NCBI RefSeq assembly: GCF_000143535.2 | Contig: NC_037313.1 | Span: forward strand, 565,501-629,500 | DNA length: 64,000 bases | Source of the DNA: Botrytis cinerea B05.10 | Taxonomy: Eukaryota; Ascomycota; Leotiomycetes; Helotiales; Sclerotiniaceae | Direction of reading: 5' to 3' | In this document: positions 47,101 through 58,103 of the stretch, in pieces | Layout of the letters: each line of letters begins with the position of its first letter | Position numbering within the stretch: position 1 is the first letter of the stretch | Notes under the pieces: model-generated | Database searches by the model: none | Seen by the model: only the letters and a program-made list of their open reading frames with translations | What the model was told of the DNA's origin: nothing | Program-made: the position numbers and the translations under genes

Positions 47101-48918
47101 CGCCGCCTATGTTCCAGAAGAACGCACCTTGCGCGTGTCCCTGTTGTATCGTGTACTTCCTAACGGCGGAAGAGAGTCTTGCAACCCCCAGCGCAGGTAC
47201 AAAAGTCCCCCACCGAATCGTGACAAACGGATGCTTCTTACAGCGCAATACTACATATGTCTAGCCGTTCCTGAAGATCGAATAGGGAATGGCACTCTAC
47301 GCAGTTGAGGTATGCCTTTGGTGAGTGTAAGACTGTTCAGTCCGTACATCGAATACCGGAAGATATCATGCGGTACCTGAATATGGACACCTGCAGAGGT
47401 ATGCAATGGAGGGAGTGACGTGACCCCACACCACCTTTTGGAGCTGCGCCTCATTGTAAGTCGTGATATGATAGCACACTCTGTTATAGCCTCGTCTCAA
47501 AATAGGTTTCGAGTATGTTTGGAAAGGGAAAGTGATAGCAGTGGAAAGGATAATATAGGGAAAACAACCTTCTTGGTGCGCTGAGTAAGATCAATAATGT
47601 AATGATACGGTAAAGCAATGCAGTCGAAGTAGAATTGCAGATATTCTCCCGACTACTGCATGGTGCCTGAATAACATTCACAAATGTTCCGATTTATCAC
47701 GTAAGATGAAGTAACTCAATCAACAAAAATAGAAACATGGTAGTTGGTAGTTCTGCAAGCAGGAGTTCATGTTGGCCTTGTGTGTTGGCATTCCAAGTCG
47801 AATACCACTCGCTGCGGACATATGCATGAGATCGATCTATCCGTGATCGTGATCATAGTCATGGCAATGTTGGTATGTGGATAGGTGTATGAGCGTGACT
47901 GTTAAACCTACCACTCTCTCGAGAAGAGCAAGGTTCTCATCCTTCCACGCAGTGCTATTTCAAACATGAAACTGGTGTAACTATGTTGCCTCCAAGAGCT
48001 CACAACTTTCTAAGATGTGCATGCATTACCATTTGTTGCATCAGGCTCAATTTCCAAGATGCCCCCATCTCTGGACATTCGAGAGCTGCTCAAAACAATA
48101 CGAGATGAGAACATCCTGATGATGGATGTTTCTTGACTTATGAAACGACGAATATCTATATTGAGCAATCGATCATCTAGTTTCCATTGAATGTTGTCCG
48201 CCAAGGTCAACGAACGGACCATCGCGTATTATCCTGATATTCTTAATTTTCAAGAAGTCTAGTCCGGAGTACTGATATTTGAGCCCAAATTCAATGCTGT
48301 TCAACGCAACGAAGATCTAATTGAAGAAAGCTGACATGCAATCATACTCATTGTCTGTTGACTATTCAAAGTAACACAGTCTCAACGCGACATACATCGC
48401 CCTGTATTTTAGGTATTGGCAAACGTCTATCTGCCAGCACGGTGAGTAGCTTGCGTCCGGACGAGTAAGTAAATATACGCTCCATAAGCGATGTGTGTTT
48501 AGCTCAGACTACACGAGCGTATCGAGTAGTGGGAAAGGGTTTTCATGGAGAGATCATGGAATTTGAGATTGCTCCATACGAATACAATATACGGATAATG
48601 GAATGGCGATATCACAATTCTAATCCACTGTAAACCATCATCTAATTGTCACCTACTGGCCTGCCCCGTACCATGGAAGGTCTTATCATGCTTTTCTTTT
48701 TCCCTAGAAAAATCATGTGAAAATGTTAGTTAGCGGCTTTAAATTATAAGCCGTTGTAAGCCTAAATCCTCCATGTCAGTTAACCAATGATATTAGTCCA
48801 TTAGACATTATTCAACACCCTTCGGTCCCTTCCACCCTTCATAATCCATTGACACCATTTTACCCCACCATCCACCAAAACAGGAAGCTCGAAAGTTTAT
48901 ATCCTCACAGGGTACCTC
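44163..48918. other. Large gene-free region between divergent genes
   Basis: About 4.75 kb between the transcription factor start and the dipeptidase start. I find no conserved protein, tRNA or clear repeat. The base composition is not extreme, so it is not a RIP-type block. The longest frame with a true ATG (46889-47308, 139 codons) has no recognisable features. Most likely a long promoter/leader and possibly noncoding transcripts. Confidence 0.5.
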
Positions 48919-50714
48919 ATGTTCACAATCAAACCACGAATCTCAACAAAGTCAATATCGACCGTTCTACAGCGTTCAAGACTTACTCGTTTTGTTGGAG
49001 ATATAAACTCCCTGAAAGTATCCCGTTTTCCGAAATTTCACCCCTCACCAATCCGAATCTCAACTTATCTCACCCCCGCTATCCAGTTACACCAAGCTCG
49101 AAAAGTAAAAATGGCTCCTCAACTCGATGGCTACTTCAAGCAAGTAGATGATCTATCGGATCACTTTATCGAGAGACTTCGCAAAGCAGTTGCTATTCCG
49201 TCTGTGTCGTCCGAGGAAGAACGCAGACCCGATGTTGTGCGTATGGGAGAGTTCTTAGCTGATGAGCTCGCTGCGCTTGGTGCCCATGTCGAAAAACGAC
49301 CATTAGGCAAACAACCAGGAATGGAGCATCTGGATCTTCCTCCTGTAGTTATTGCACGATATGGAAATGACAAGAAGAAACGCACAATTCTCGTATACGG
49401 TCATTACGACGTACAACCCGCTGGAAAAGAAGATGGGTGGGCCACAGAACCATTCGAGCTTACTGTCGATGATAAAGGAAGAATGTATGGCAGAGGAAGT
49501 ACGGATGATAAGGGTCCAGTTCTTGGTTGGCTCAACGCAATTGAAGCCCATCAGAAGGCTGGTGTTGACTTCCCCGTCAACCTCTTGATGTGCTTTGAAG
49601 GAATGGAAGAATATGGTTCAGAAGGCTTGGATGACTTCATTAAGGAAGAGGCCGATAAATTTTTCGCGGATACAGATGCTGTTTGTATTTCTGATAACTA
49701 CTGGCTTGGTACCGAAAAGCCATGCCTTACTTATGGTAAGCACTTCAGCAATCTCCTTCTTTGTCTCGAGAATCATTTTCCTCCCTCACAACTCTCTTGA
49801 AATCATCCCTTTCTCAATATAACAACAAACTGATTTGCTTCAAATAGGTCTCCGCGGTTGCAGTTATTATTCCATTGAAATTTCGGGTCCCGGGCAAGAT
49901 CTCCACAGTGGAGTATTTGGAGGCACAGCTCAAGAGCCAATGACCGATTTGGTCAGGGTACTTGGCAACTTGGTAGACACAAATGGCAAGATTCAGATAC
50001 CAGGCTTGGCTGAACTTGTCGCTCCTCTTACAGATGAGGAGAAATCCCTTTATGGTGATATTGCATTCACTATGGACAATCTCCATGAATCATTGGGTAG
50101 TCAGACCACCATTCATAACGACAAGGAGAACACCCTTATGGCCCGCTGGAGATATCCATCGTTGTCAGTTCACGGTATTGAAGGTGCATTTTCTCAGCCA
50201 GGTGCCAAGACAGTTATCCCCGCCAAAGTCATCGGAAAGTTCTCGATTCGAACTGTTCCAAACATGGAGCCCGAGGATGTGGATCGACTCGTCTTCAAGT
50301 ATGTTGATGAGCAATTCAAGAAGCTTGGTAGCAAGAATACTATGCGATGCTACTTGCAGCATGCTGGTAAGTGGTGGGTCGCTAGTCCAAAGCACTGGAA
50401 CTTTTCGAGCGCTGCAAAGGCTGTTGAGAGAGTTTGGGGTGTTAAGCCTGATTTGACTCGTGAGGGAGGAAGGTCAGTTACTTTCTCCACTTAAATGGCT
50501 CGTGATATATGCTGATATTCTACTTAGTATTCCCGTCACCTTAACTTTCGAGCAGGCCACTGGCAAGAATGTCCTCCTTTTACCTATGGGTAGTTCTACA
50601 GATGCAGCTCATTCGATCAACGAGAAATTGGACAAGAGAAATTATATTGAGGGCATCAAGTTGTTGGGCGCATATTTGCATTATGTGGCCGAGGAACCAA
50701 TGGTTGAGCAATAA
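48919..50714 (+). CDS. DUG1: Cys-Gly metallodipeptidase (Dug1/CNDP family, M20)
   Basis: A zinc or manganese dipeptidase of family M20. The yeast homologue cleaves Cys-Gly in glutathione turnover. The exons are 48919-49735, 49848-50472 and 50528-50714. From the usual start at 49111 ([11 protein letters not shown]) the protein has 478 residues, the normal length. Catalytic motifs include [43 protein letters not shown] and [12 protein letters not shown]. Upstream, the frame stays open to a real ATG at 48919, adding 64 residues that are rich in Arg, Lys, Ser and Thr with one acidic residue. This extension resembles a mitochondrial presequence. The upper ATG has a poor context (C at -3), while 49111 has A at -3 and G at +4, so leaky scanning could give two forms. 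The shorter cytosolic form is the safe call. Confidence 0.93.
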
Positions 50715-50962
50715 GAAGCGATACCCGAGCGAACGCTTTTACAATGGCTATTTATTTCAATGGGAAGTTTGGTAGTCTCGATGATATCTTTTGAGTTTTA
50801 TGCATCTTCATTTTATCATAGTACTGGCATGAGCTGAATGAATTTATTTTACTCGATGCACAATGACTGTGCCATTTCTATTGTCATTATCATGCTCATC
50901 GTCATTTCTTTTTCAACAACTACAGGTCGTAACCATGTGCCATCCCATGCTCCCTTTTTCGC

Positions 50963-53518
50963 TTAATCAACTCGTTTGAAGAAATAAACATATGCGAATT
51001 TTTTCATCTCTTCGGCGTCATTGGCCTTGACTACCTTCTCATCATTATAAAGCACCCACGATGTCTTTTTATCTTCAGGAATCTCTTTACGGATAAATGC
51101 AACGTAGTGACTACATATATCATTAGTTATATCCTCAGCTATCAACAATCGAGACAACTTACCCTGCATGTATGCTAGATCCTTTGTGGCATATGATAGA
51201 TTGTAGCTGGAATGTAGCGGGCAATGTTGTGCTTCCCGGAGGATCCTCTTTAGTGACATCGCTGTTGACAGCGGCTGCCTCATCTTCGAACTCGCCTTGG
51301 TCGTCTGGATGACTGAAAAGCCATTCTACAGCTCGCTCCATGTCGCCATTGGTTTCTTTTAATGCCTTTCGCGCTTGCGGGGGTCCAAACCCCATAGCAC
51401 CTAACATTTCTATTTTCTCAGGGTCAGCTGTAGCAGATGGAGCTTTGCCAGAGCTCAAATCTAGTGGAACGTCGATGTCTGCATCTTCCATATGTGCGAA
51501 GAGCCATTCCATTGCGGCGTTGGCGTCACTATTTCCAGTAGCGTGCAAGGCTTTCTCACAACGGACCACTGGAAATCCCATAGCCTCGAGCTGTTGTAAA
51601 GCTGCTGCATCTGCGGTGAACGAAGGTTGATCTGACTTATCGTCATCGGGGAGAAGTGTTTCTGAAGGTTGCAAACCCGGTGACTGATAATCATCTAGAA
51701 GGAACTTCTCGTCTCCGATAACGACAGGAACGTCGACCTTGGTGGGTACCCAATTGATGAGAACAAATCTTCTGGCATTCACGGCGAGAACCTCTGGGAA
51801 AGTTTTGAAGAGCGATCTTTTGGAAAATCCATCTTTACTGCCACATGCAGAGCAAGTAAGTTCTACGATCTCCTCAGACGTGAAATTATCTAAACATTCC
51901 TTCAACGTTACAGCTTCGTACTCATCTTTCTTCTCGCTGTCCGTAGTAGTCGTTGCCTGTACTTTTCTGACTGGCACAGGAATAGATATATTATCTTGCT
52001 CGTCTGTGCGATATCGCACCTTTTTGCAGCCTAAACATTGCAGGCGCTGCTCCATGACGAAGCGAAAAGCTCGTATGGGGTCCTCGGATGGAGCAACGTG
52101 CTGAGAGCGTGTAATCAATTTGAAGACGTGGAGAAGAAACTCAAAAGAATCTTGTTGACGCATCGTTGAAAACTCAGCGTGACCTCTGCCTACCAAATAT
52201 TTCAGCATTGAAGGTGGCAATCCCTTCTGATCTGCAACGCCGCTCGATTCTGACTGATTAGTAGCAGGATCTGGGAACGAGTATCTGCCCGAAAGAAGAC
52301 CATCTGCTAACTTGCGCAACTGCGTCTCCAAGTCCTGAGCAGGGTCTTCAACAACAGGTAGGTCTGTATCTGGTAACAAATAGCGCTTTTGAAATTGGGG
52401 CAGGTCAAATAGACACTGGAGCGCGCTTGCCAAGTAGCAGCTATTGCCTAAATTCTTCAAACCAGTAAATCCTTTGCCGAACAGTTTCGTCAATTCGTGA
52501 CCTTGTTCGTCAGTCATAGAGAACTCCCAACGCATATTTTCGTCGACTTGCATCTCCATCAAACTTTTTTCGGTCTTCTCGCGCTCGGCCAGCATGATTC
52601 CCCAATGGGCAAGGTGCTTCCCCAGATTTTCATCAATCCGTTCCTCGTCGCATGCATAACAGTACACGTCAGCCGTGCCATCTGAAGTGATCGATCCCAA
52701 TTTGACCGCGACTGCGTGTCCAGTTTGCTGTTTGTGTTCCAGTCCGTGGGAATGTCCCTTGAGTCCACCAAATTGCGCTCGTCCGCATCCCAGATTACCG
52801 CAATGTAAGCAGAGCCACAAGTTCTCTTTAAGATCGCAAAGAGAACAGTGGCCTAGATCCTGAGACTGTATTTGGCGTGCGCTTTCTTGTTGCAAGGTGA
52901 GAATGTGTTCACACGATGTAAATTCTTGCTCCCAAGCCTTCACTTCTTCCTTTCTTGAGAATGTGTTTGCTTTCATGACACCATCCACAACCGCAGAGAG
53001 TTTACCAGAGGATTTATCAATATCGTCAACCGCACATTCATGGCAACGAACTTTTGTATGGTACTCGAATCGATCAGCTTCGGTTTCTGCGGCAATGGCT
53101 AACCTAGACATCTTGGGAGGGGGTTCATCTCGAACAATGTGGCGTTTTGTTCTTCGGATATTGAGAACCAAAGGGTGGTTTTTGATAGTATGATGGAGCT
53201 TGGAATGGTTCCTATCGCTAGTACAGCCGCCATTGAAACAAAGTAGACAAACGTCCAAACCAGTGGAGTCGTCCTAGATTAAAAATTAAGGTCAGATGTG
53301 CTTTGCCATCGAAAAGCTTTCAAAGCCGGGAGAGGCAATTGCCACAAACAAATTATAAAGCTTACTATGGAATCAAAGCATTGTGTACAATCTTCGCGGT
53401 AGACAGCTTGGCTTGGTCCTGGGGGACGCAGCTCTGAGGAAGCATTAGCTTTAATACTGAATTGGTGGACAAAGGGTGTAAGGAACTTACCAGCTGCGTC
53501 AACATGCTTACAAGACAT
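50963..53518 (-). CDS. UBP14: Ubiquitin carboxyl-terminal hydrolase (USP5/Ubp14, isopeptidase T)
   Basis: A deubiquitinase that disassembles free polyubiquitin chains and keeps the proteasome supplied with ubiquitin. The minus-strand exons 53518-53491, 53433-53366, 53273-51163 and 51110-50963 give 784 residues. An N-terminal variant zinc-finger stretch (VCLLCFNGGC) is followed by the Znf-UBP domain (CSLCDLKENLWLCLHCGNLGCGR ... GHSHGLEHKQQTGH). The peptidase domain starts with the Cys box GLKNLGNSCYLASALQ (Cys 311) and ends with the His box SSIHAGHYVAFIR (His 737, next to an intron). Between them two UBA domains carry LEAMGFPVVRCEKAL and LGAMGFGPPQARKAL. All expected domains are present in order. 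It points towards the dipeptidase 3' end, with about 250 bp between stop codons. Confidence 0.97.
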
Positions 53519-54030
53519 ATTTGTCTAGGGTATCTTGTAACGTTTCCCGCAGTTTTAGATCGCTGTGTTATGTAAGTAGTAGGTAGTATGTGGTTGATCA
53601 CCGTGAGAGCCGATGTTGCTATTGCGAGAGGGCGAAGCAGGACAAGCAGCGGTAGTGTGTAGTAGTAGACGATGCTAGATATGGATACTAGATGTGTACT
53701 GCTGGGTATTCGGCAGGCAGGTAGTCTCGAGGCAGGGCAGATTTATCCTCCCAATGGGAAAGCGGGAGTGTGGCGTTGGTGGTGGGATGGTGGGGTGGGG
53801 CGGGATATTTCGTGGTTTGGTGGGGTAACAGGTATCTCGAGACACGACAGAAGAGAAGCCTCAGCCTTCAGGGAGGCAAGGTGGTGGGAGGAGGCATGTA
53901 GGCACTACGCACATACGATCAGCGCGCAGAGATGATTGATTGCTCTGCGTACATCTAATCCTGCACGGACACGCAGACACGCAGACACACAGACACACGG
54001 ATTGCGACAGATCAAAGCCAAGCTGAGGGG

Positions 54031-54062
54031 TAAGCAGGTAAGCAGGTAAGCAGGTAAGCAGG
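54031..54062. repeat. Tandem repeat (GTAAGCAG)x4
   Basis: Four direct eight-base units, preceded by ACGCAGACAC/ACACAGACAC units at 53970-54000. Simple-sequence repeat in the ISU1/UBP14 divergent promoter. Confidence 0.85.
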
Positions 54063-54341
54063 ATCGCGGTATCACGGGAGTTGGCCTTTCAGTCTCACAA
54101 GTCTACAGAGCAATCCGTATCTCGCCACCACTCAGAGAGAATTTGTAATTCCCTTCATTTCCCAGTGTCCGGTTTTCGCACAGAGACTGGTGAAAGTTCA
54201 TTGGTGCATTGATTGTAATGGATCTTATCTCCGCGGCTGTCCATCGGCCTTCTTCCATCTTCGTGCACTGCTAATCATCATTGTAATGCATTGATTGGTT
54301 CACGCGCACCTTATGTCCGTCTCTATGACATAAAAACGCTC

Positions 54342-54356
54342 TTATCAGCTTGATAA
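54342..54356. promoter_or_regulatory. Inverted GATA pair TTATCA-GCT-TGATAA
   Basis: Two GATAA cores face each other with a three-base spacer, about 400 bp upstream of the ISU1 ATG. Fungal GATA factors include nitrogen and iron regulators. Specific use is not known. Confidence 0.3.
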
Positions 54357-54502
54357 CGGCGATTCGGGTCTTTGAGCACCCGCGCTAAACCCTATTGAGG
54401 CCTTCTTTCAGACTCCGGGCTCCGCGAATCCCGCGTTCCCTCTCGATCCTAGTAATAATTGGGTCTTTCTTTATTTCTTTGACTTTTCAAGAGGTCAATT
54501 TA

Positions 54503-54511
54503 TTATCAGAT
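54503..54511 (-). promoter_or_regulatory. Iron-responsive GATA (SRE/SreA-type) consensus ATCTGATAA
   Basis: On the minus strand the nine bases read ATCTGATAA, an exact match to ATCWGATAA, the consensus reported for fungal siderophore/iron GATA repressors. It lies about 250 bp upstream of ISU1, an iron-sulfur gene, so the placement makes sense. Binding is inference. Confidence 0.4.
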
Positions 54512-54757
54512 CTACCCCAAGTTTGAACAATTAAAACACAAAGCACCCATCACAACCTACCTGCTTCACCAGCAACACATAACAATCAACGCACACCATC
54601 TACCGACCTACATAAACACCATACCATACCATACCATTCAATCTCATCAAGTTCAATACTCTCCCTGATTCATCTATCATCATATCGTCAAAAATTTGAT
54701 TGACACGAACCAAGTCTTCCAACCTTTCCGATCGCCACTCCATTACATATCACAAAA

Positions 54758-55416
54758 ATGTTTCGAAGAGCTTTGTCAAATGCACCCCGCGTTGCCGGTA
54801 GAGTGTTATCAACCAACAGCCACTCCGCTATCAGACCTCTATCTGCTCAGATTGCATCGCCATCGTTCGTTGCCGGTCGCAGGTCGTATCATGAAAAGGT
54901 CCTCGATCATTATTCGCGGCCGAGAAATGTTGGCAGTATGTCGAAGACGGATACCGATGTAGGGACTGGTTTGGTCGGCGCACCAGCATGTGGCGATGTC
55001 ATGAAGTTGCAAATCAGAGTGGATCCAGATACAAACACCATTTCCGATGTGAAGTTTAAGACGTTTGGCTGTGGTTCGGCCATTGCTTCTTCTTCATACT
55101 TGACAGAATTGGTTCGAGGAATGACGCTTGAGGAAGCCGGCCGAGTGAGAAATACAGAAATTGCAAAGGAGCTGTGTCTTCCACCTGTGAAGCGTAAGTC
55201 TACGCACTTTATATTTACCTAGTTGCATATGCTAACACTGACTCAGTCCACTGCTCTATGCTTGCTGAGGATGCCATCAAATCTGCTATTTCGAATTACT
55301 ACACCAAGAACCCCAAATCACAATCCACAAACCTCGGAGGTACTGGAGCATCCATACCAAAGATTGACGTGGAAGCCGTGATGGAACCCGCACAGTCCCA
55401 GACAGCAACGGTTTAA
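54758..55416 (+). CDS. ISU1: Mitochondrial iron-sulfur cluster scaffold (Isu1/IscU)
   Basis: The scaffold on which the mitochondrial Nfs1-Isd11 complex builds [2Fe-2S] clusters before hand-off to Ssq1 and Grx5. Two exons, 54758-55193 and 55247-55416, give 201 residues. The first 40 residues are rich in Arg, Ser and Ala (matrix presequence). The mature part starts at YHEKVLDHYSRPRNVG. All three cluster Cys are seen: GAPACGDVMKL, FGCGSAIASSS and LHCSMLAEDAIK. The segment before the last Cys reads LPPVKLHCS, where the usual Hsp70 binding motif LPPVK is intact. The C-terminal extension (about 25 residues after the helix) is a little longer than in yeast. The intron has a CTGAC/CTAAC branch site. 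Confidence 0.97.
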
Positions 55417-56192
55417 AAAATTGATAGTAGGCGCATTTGGGACATGAAGGTTTTTCTTTCCGCGTGTATTATGATTGAAAGGTGTACTTGTTTGATCGGG
55501 TAAAGCATGGATCGGTGATAGGATGCCAGGCTACCAGAGTCAGGAAAGATCAGAACGGGCTGAGGAGACTGGTCTAATTGGCCTTGTCTTGATCCAAGAC
55601 CAAATTTGGGTATTGGTCGGATTGTTTAGGGGAGGTTTAGTTTTCTCCCACTCACACAGCGTACCTAGGTACAACATCGTAGTCAAAATGAAGCATAAGA
55701 TACCAACAGTTACCTTTAGCAGTCACTATCAGCAATGGTCCAAACAGTGGTTGATTTCATTCCTAGTGTGTGCTATATGACAAAATAAAGATGCAAACCC
55801 AGGAGGGAGGGGTGTTTACAAGATCCACGAAGAAGTATTAGCAGATATAGAATTCAATGTAAGTTTAGTAGGAAACGCAATTCACAATTGAAAATGGCCA
55901 TGATGGTCAAACTTCATAGAGTGAGTGACTATGGCATTCAAAATTGAATTGGATATAGCCTGTAAGTAATAATAGAGAGAGAAATGTCAAGGCATTCTGA
56001 AATGCTTTGATTCGCCAAGTGAATTTTCAAAAAAAGTTAAGCCGCGAATCGGGCAAAGCGGGTGAAGGCGTCTTTATCTTATCATTTGTCAGGAACTAAA
56101 TATTTTTTTTCTGCAGGGTAGCATCTAGCCATCTGCAGCTTTTTGAAAATATATTTGACTGTGTAAATCAACCACGATTGCAAATTTCAATC
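55417..56192. other. Intergenic region
   Basis: About 780 bp between ISU1 and DBP3 on the same strand. No gene or repeat recognised. Confidence 0.6.
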
Positions 56193-58055
56193 ATGCCGAA
56201 ACGTACACTGGAAGATACAGAATTGAATTCTGGAGATAACGACATTAAGATCTCCTCCAAGAAAAGCCGCAAAGAGAAGAAGGATAAGAAGGAAAAGAAA
56301 TCCAAGGATGTCGAAGAGCCAACCACAGAATCCACCCCAATCGAGGTTGAGGTAGAATCGAAAGAGGCTCGCAGAGAAAGAAAACGGCTCAAGAAAGAGA
56401 AGAAAGCTCAAGAGGCAGAGAAGGAGACAGAAGAAGAAGAAAAATCAGGAGTCGAAGCAATTGAGCCTGCGTCGGATGCCAACGCTGCTGCAGATGCGAA
56501 AGCTGCTAAAAAGGCAGAAAAGGCACGATTGAAGGCATTGAAGAAGGAAGGGAAGGAAGAGAAGGCTGACAGCACCAAGTCTATTGAAACTGCAGCTCCT
56601 GCAAGCGTTACTCCGCAACAAAATGGAACAACGTACACGGAAGATCCTAATCTGAGCGGCTTGCCACAAAGCGAAATAGACTCCTTCTTGACCACACACT
56701 TTATCACCATCACCGACCCATTATCTACCTCAGCTACTCTAAGACCGCTTACAAAGTTCGATTACCTACCCATCACTGATCCTGCTCAGCGAGCCCCATT
56801 CAAGGACTTCAAGGCCCCAACACCTATTCAAGCCGCCGCATGGCCGTTCTTGCTCGCTGGTCGCGATGTAATTGGTGTCGCCGAGACTGGTTCGGGAAAA
56901 ACCATGGCATTCGCTGTCCCTTGCGTACGTTATATGTCATCTCTACCCAAGAACCAGATAAACAAAGGTCCTAGGGCCGTTGTTGTGTCGCCGACTCGAG
57001 AATTGGCGATGCAGAGTTATGAGCAGATTGTAAAACTTGCCAAGGCATCTGGTCTTGAGTGTGTTTGTGTGTATGGTGGTGTTCCCAAGGATGAGCAGAT
57101 CAGGGCATTGAAAACTGCCGACATCGTTGTCGCTACCCCCGGTCGTCTCAATGATCTCATCAATCAAGGATGTGCAGATTTGAGCAAGGCCCGATATGTC
57201 GTCCTTGACGAAGCTGATCGTATGCTGGATAAAGGGTTTGAGGAAGAGATCAGAAAGATTATCAACACCACTCCTTCTCTTGGAAAGAGACAGACACTCA
57301 TGTTCACAGCGACTTGGCCCGAGTCTGTTCGCGAATTAGCTGCCACCTTCATGACTAGCCCGGTGAAGATTGCAATTGGTGACAATCCCACAGGAGATTT
57401 GCGAGCCAACTCGCGCATCGTCCAAAAGGTTGAGGTTGTGGAACCAAGGGACAAGGAATACAGACTTATGCAACTACTAAAGCAATACCAAAGTGGCAGT
57501 CAAAAAGATGACCGAATCCTGGTCTTTTGTTTGTACAAAAAGGAAGCTACCAGAGTAGAGAGTTTCATTAGACAAAAGGGCTTCCGAGTTGCTGGTATCC
57601 ATGGTGATTTGAGTCAGGAACAAAGAACGAGAAGTTTGGAGGCTTTCAAGAGTGGTAACACCCCAGTTTTGGTTGCTACAGATGTCGCAGCTCGAGGTCT
57701 GGATATTCCTGCTGTCAAGTTAGTTATCAACTGCACGTTCCCTCTTACAGTGGAAGACTATGTGCACCGCATTGGTCGAACAGGTAGAGCTGGCAAAGAT
57801 GGACTGGCGATCACATTGTTCACTGAGCATGATAAGGCTCAGTCTGGCGCGTAAGTAAAATATCCAATTTTTAATCTATCATCTACTAATCGCCGGTATA
57901 GTTTGATCAACGTCCTCAAGGCAGCCAATCAGCCAGTCCCAGACGAATTGTTGAAGTTTGGTACTACGGTTAAGAAGAAGGCTCACGATGCTTATGGTGC
58001 ATTTTTCAAGAATGTGGACACTACCAAAAAAGCAACAAAGATAACATTTGATTAA
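56193..58055 (+). CDS. DBP3: ATP-dependent RNA helicase Dbp3 (DEAD box)
   Basis: A nucleolar RNA helicase of ribosome biogenesis, known in yeast for pre-rRNA processing of the large subunit. Two exons, 56193-57850 and 57902-58055, give 603 residues. The first ~150 residues are a Lys/Glu-rich helical extension ([14 protein letters not shown]), typical of Dbp3. The core has all expected motifs: Q-motif region ([11 protein letters not shown]), motif I AETGSGKT (about residue 230), Ia PTRELA, Ib TPGR, motif II DEAD (about 338), motif III as TAT in [14 protein letters not shown], and C-terminal RGLDIPAV and [10 protein letters not shown]. The end ([18 protein letters not shown]) fits Dbp3 rather than Dbp2. 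Its stop is 48 bp from that of RFT1. Confidence 0.95.
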
Positions 58056-58103
58056 GATGCAACATGCTAGGATTATAGGATAATTTGCTGGGAGAATTTA
58101 GAC

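Larger units (their letters stand above)
53519..54757. other. Divergent promoter, UBP14 and ISU1
   Basis: About 1.24 kb. It holds a GTAAGCAG tandem repeat (54031-54062) with neighbouring CAGACAC units, an inverted GATA pair (54342-54356) and an iron-GATA consensus (54503-54511). No gene supported. Confidence 0.55.

Noticed and set aside
46889..47308. 139-codon frame with true ATG in the 4.7 kb gap
   Set aside because: No family resemblance, no Kozak or intron support, and composition similar to flanking noncoding DNA. Length is within chance for a 4.7 kb region.
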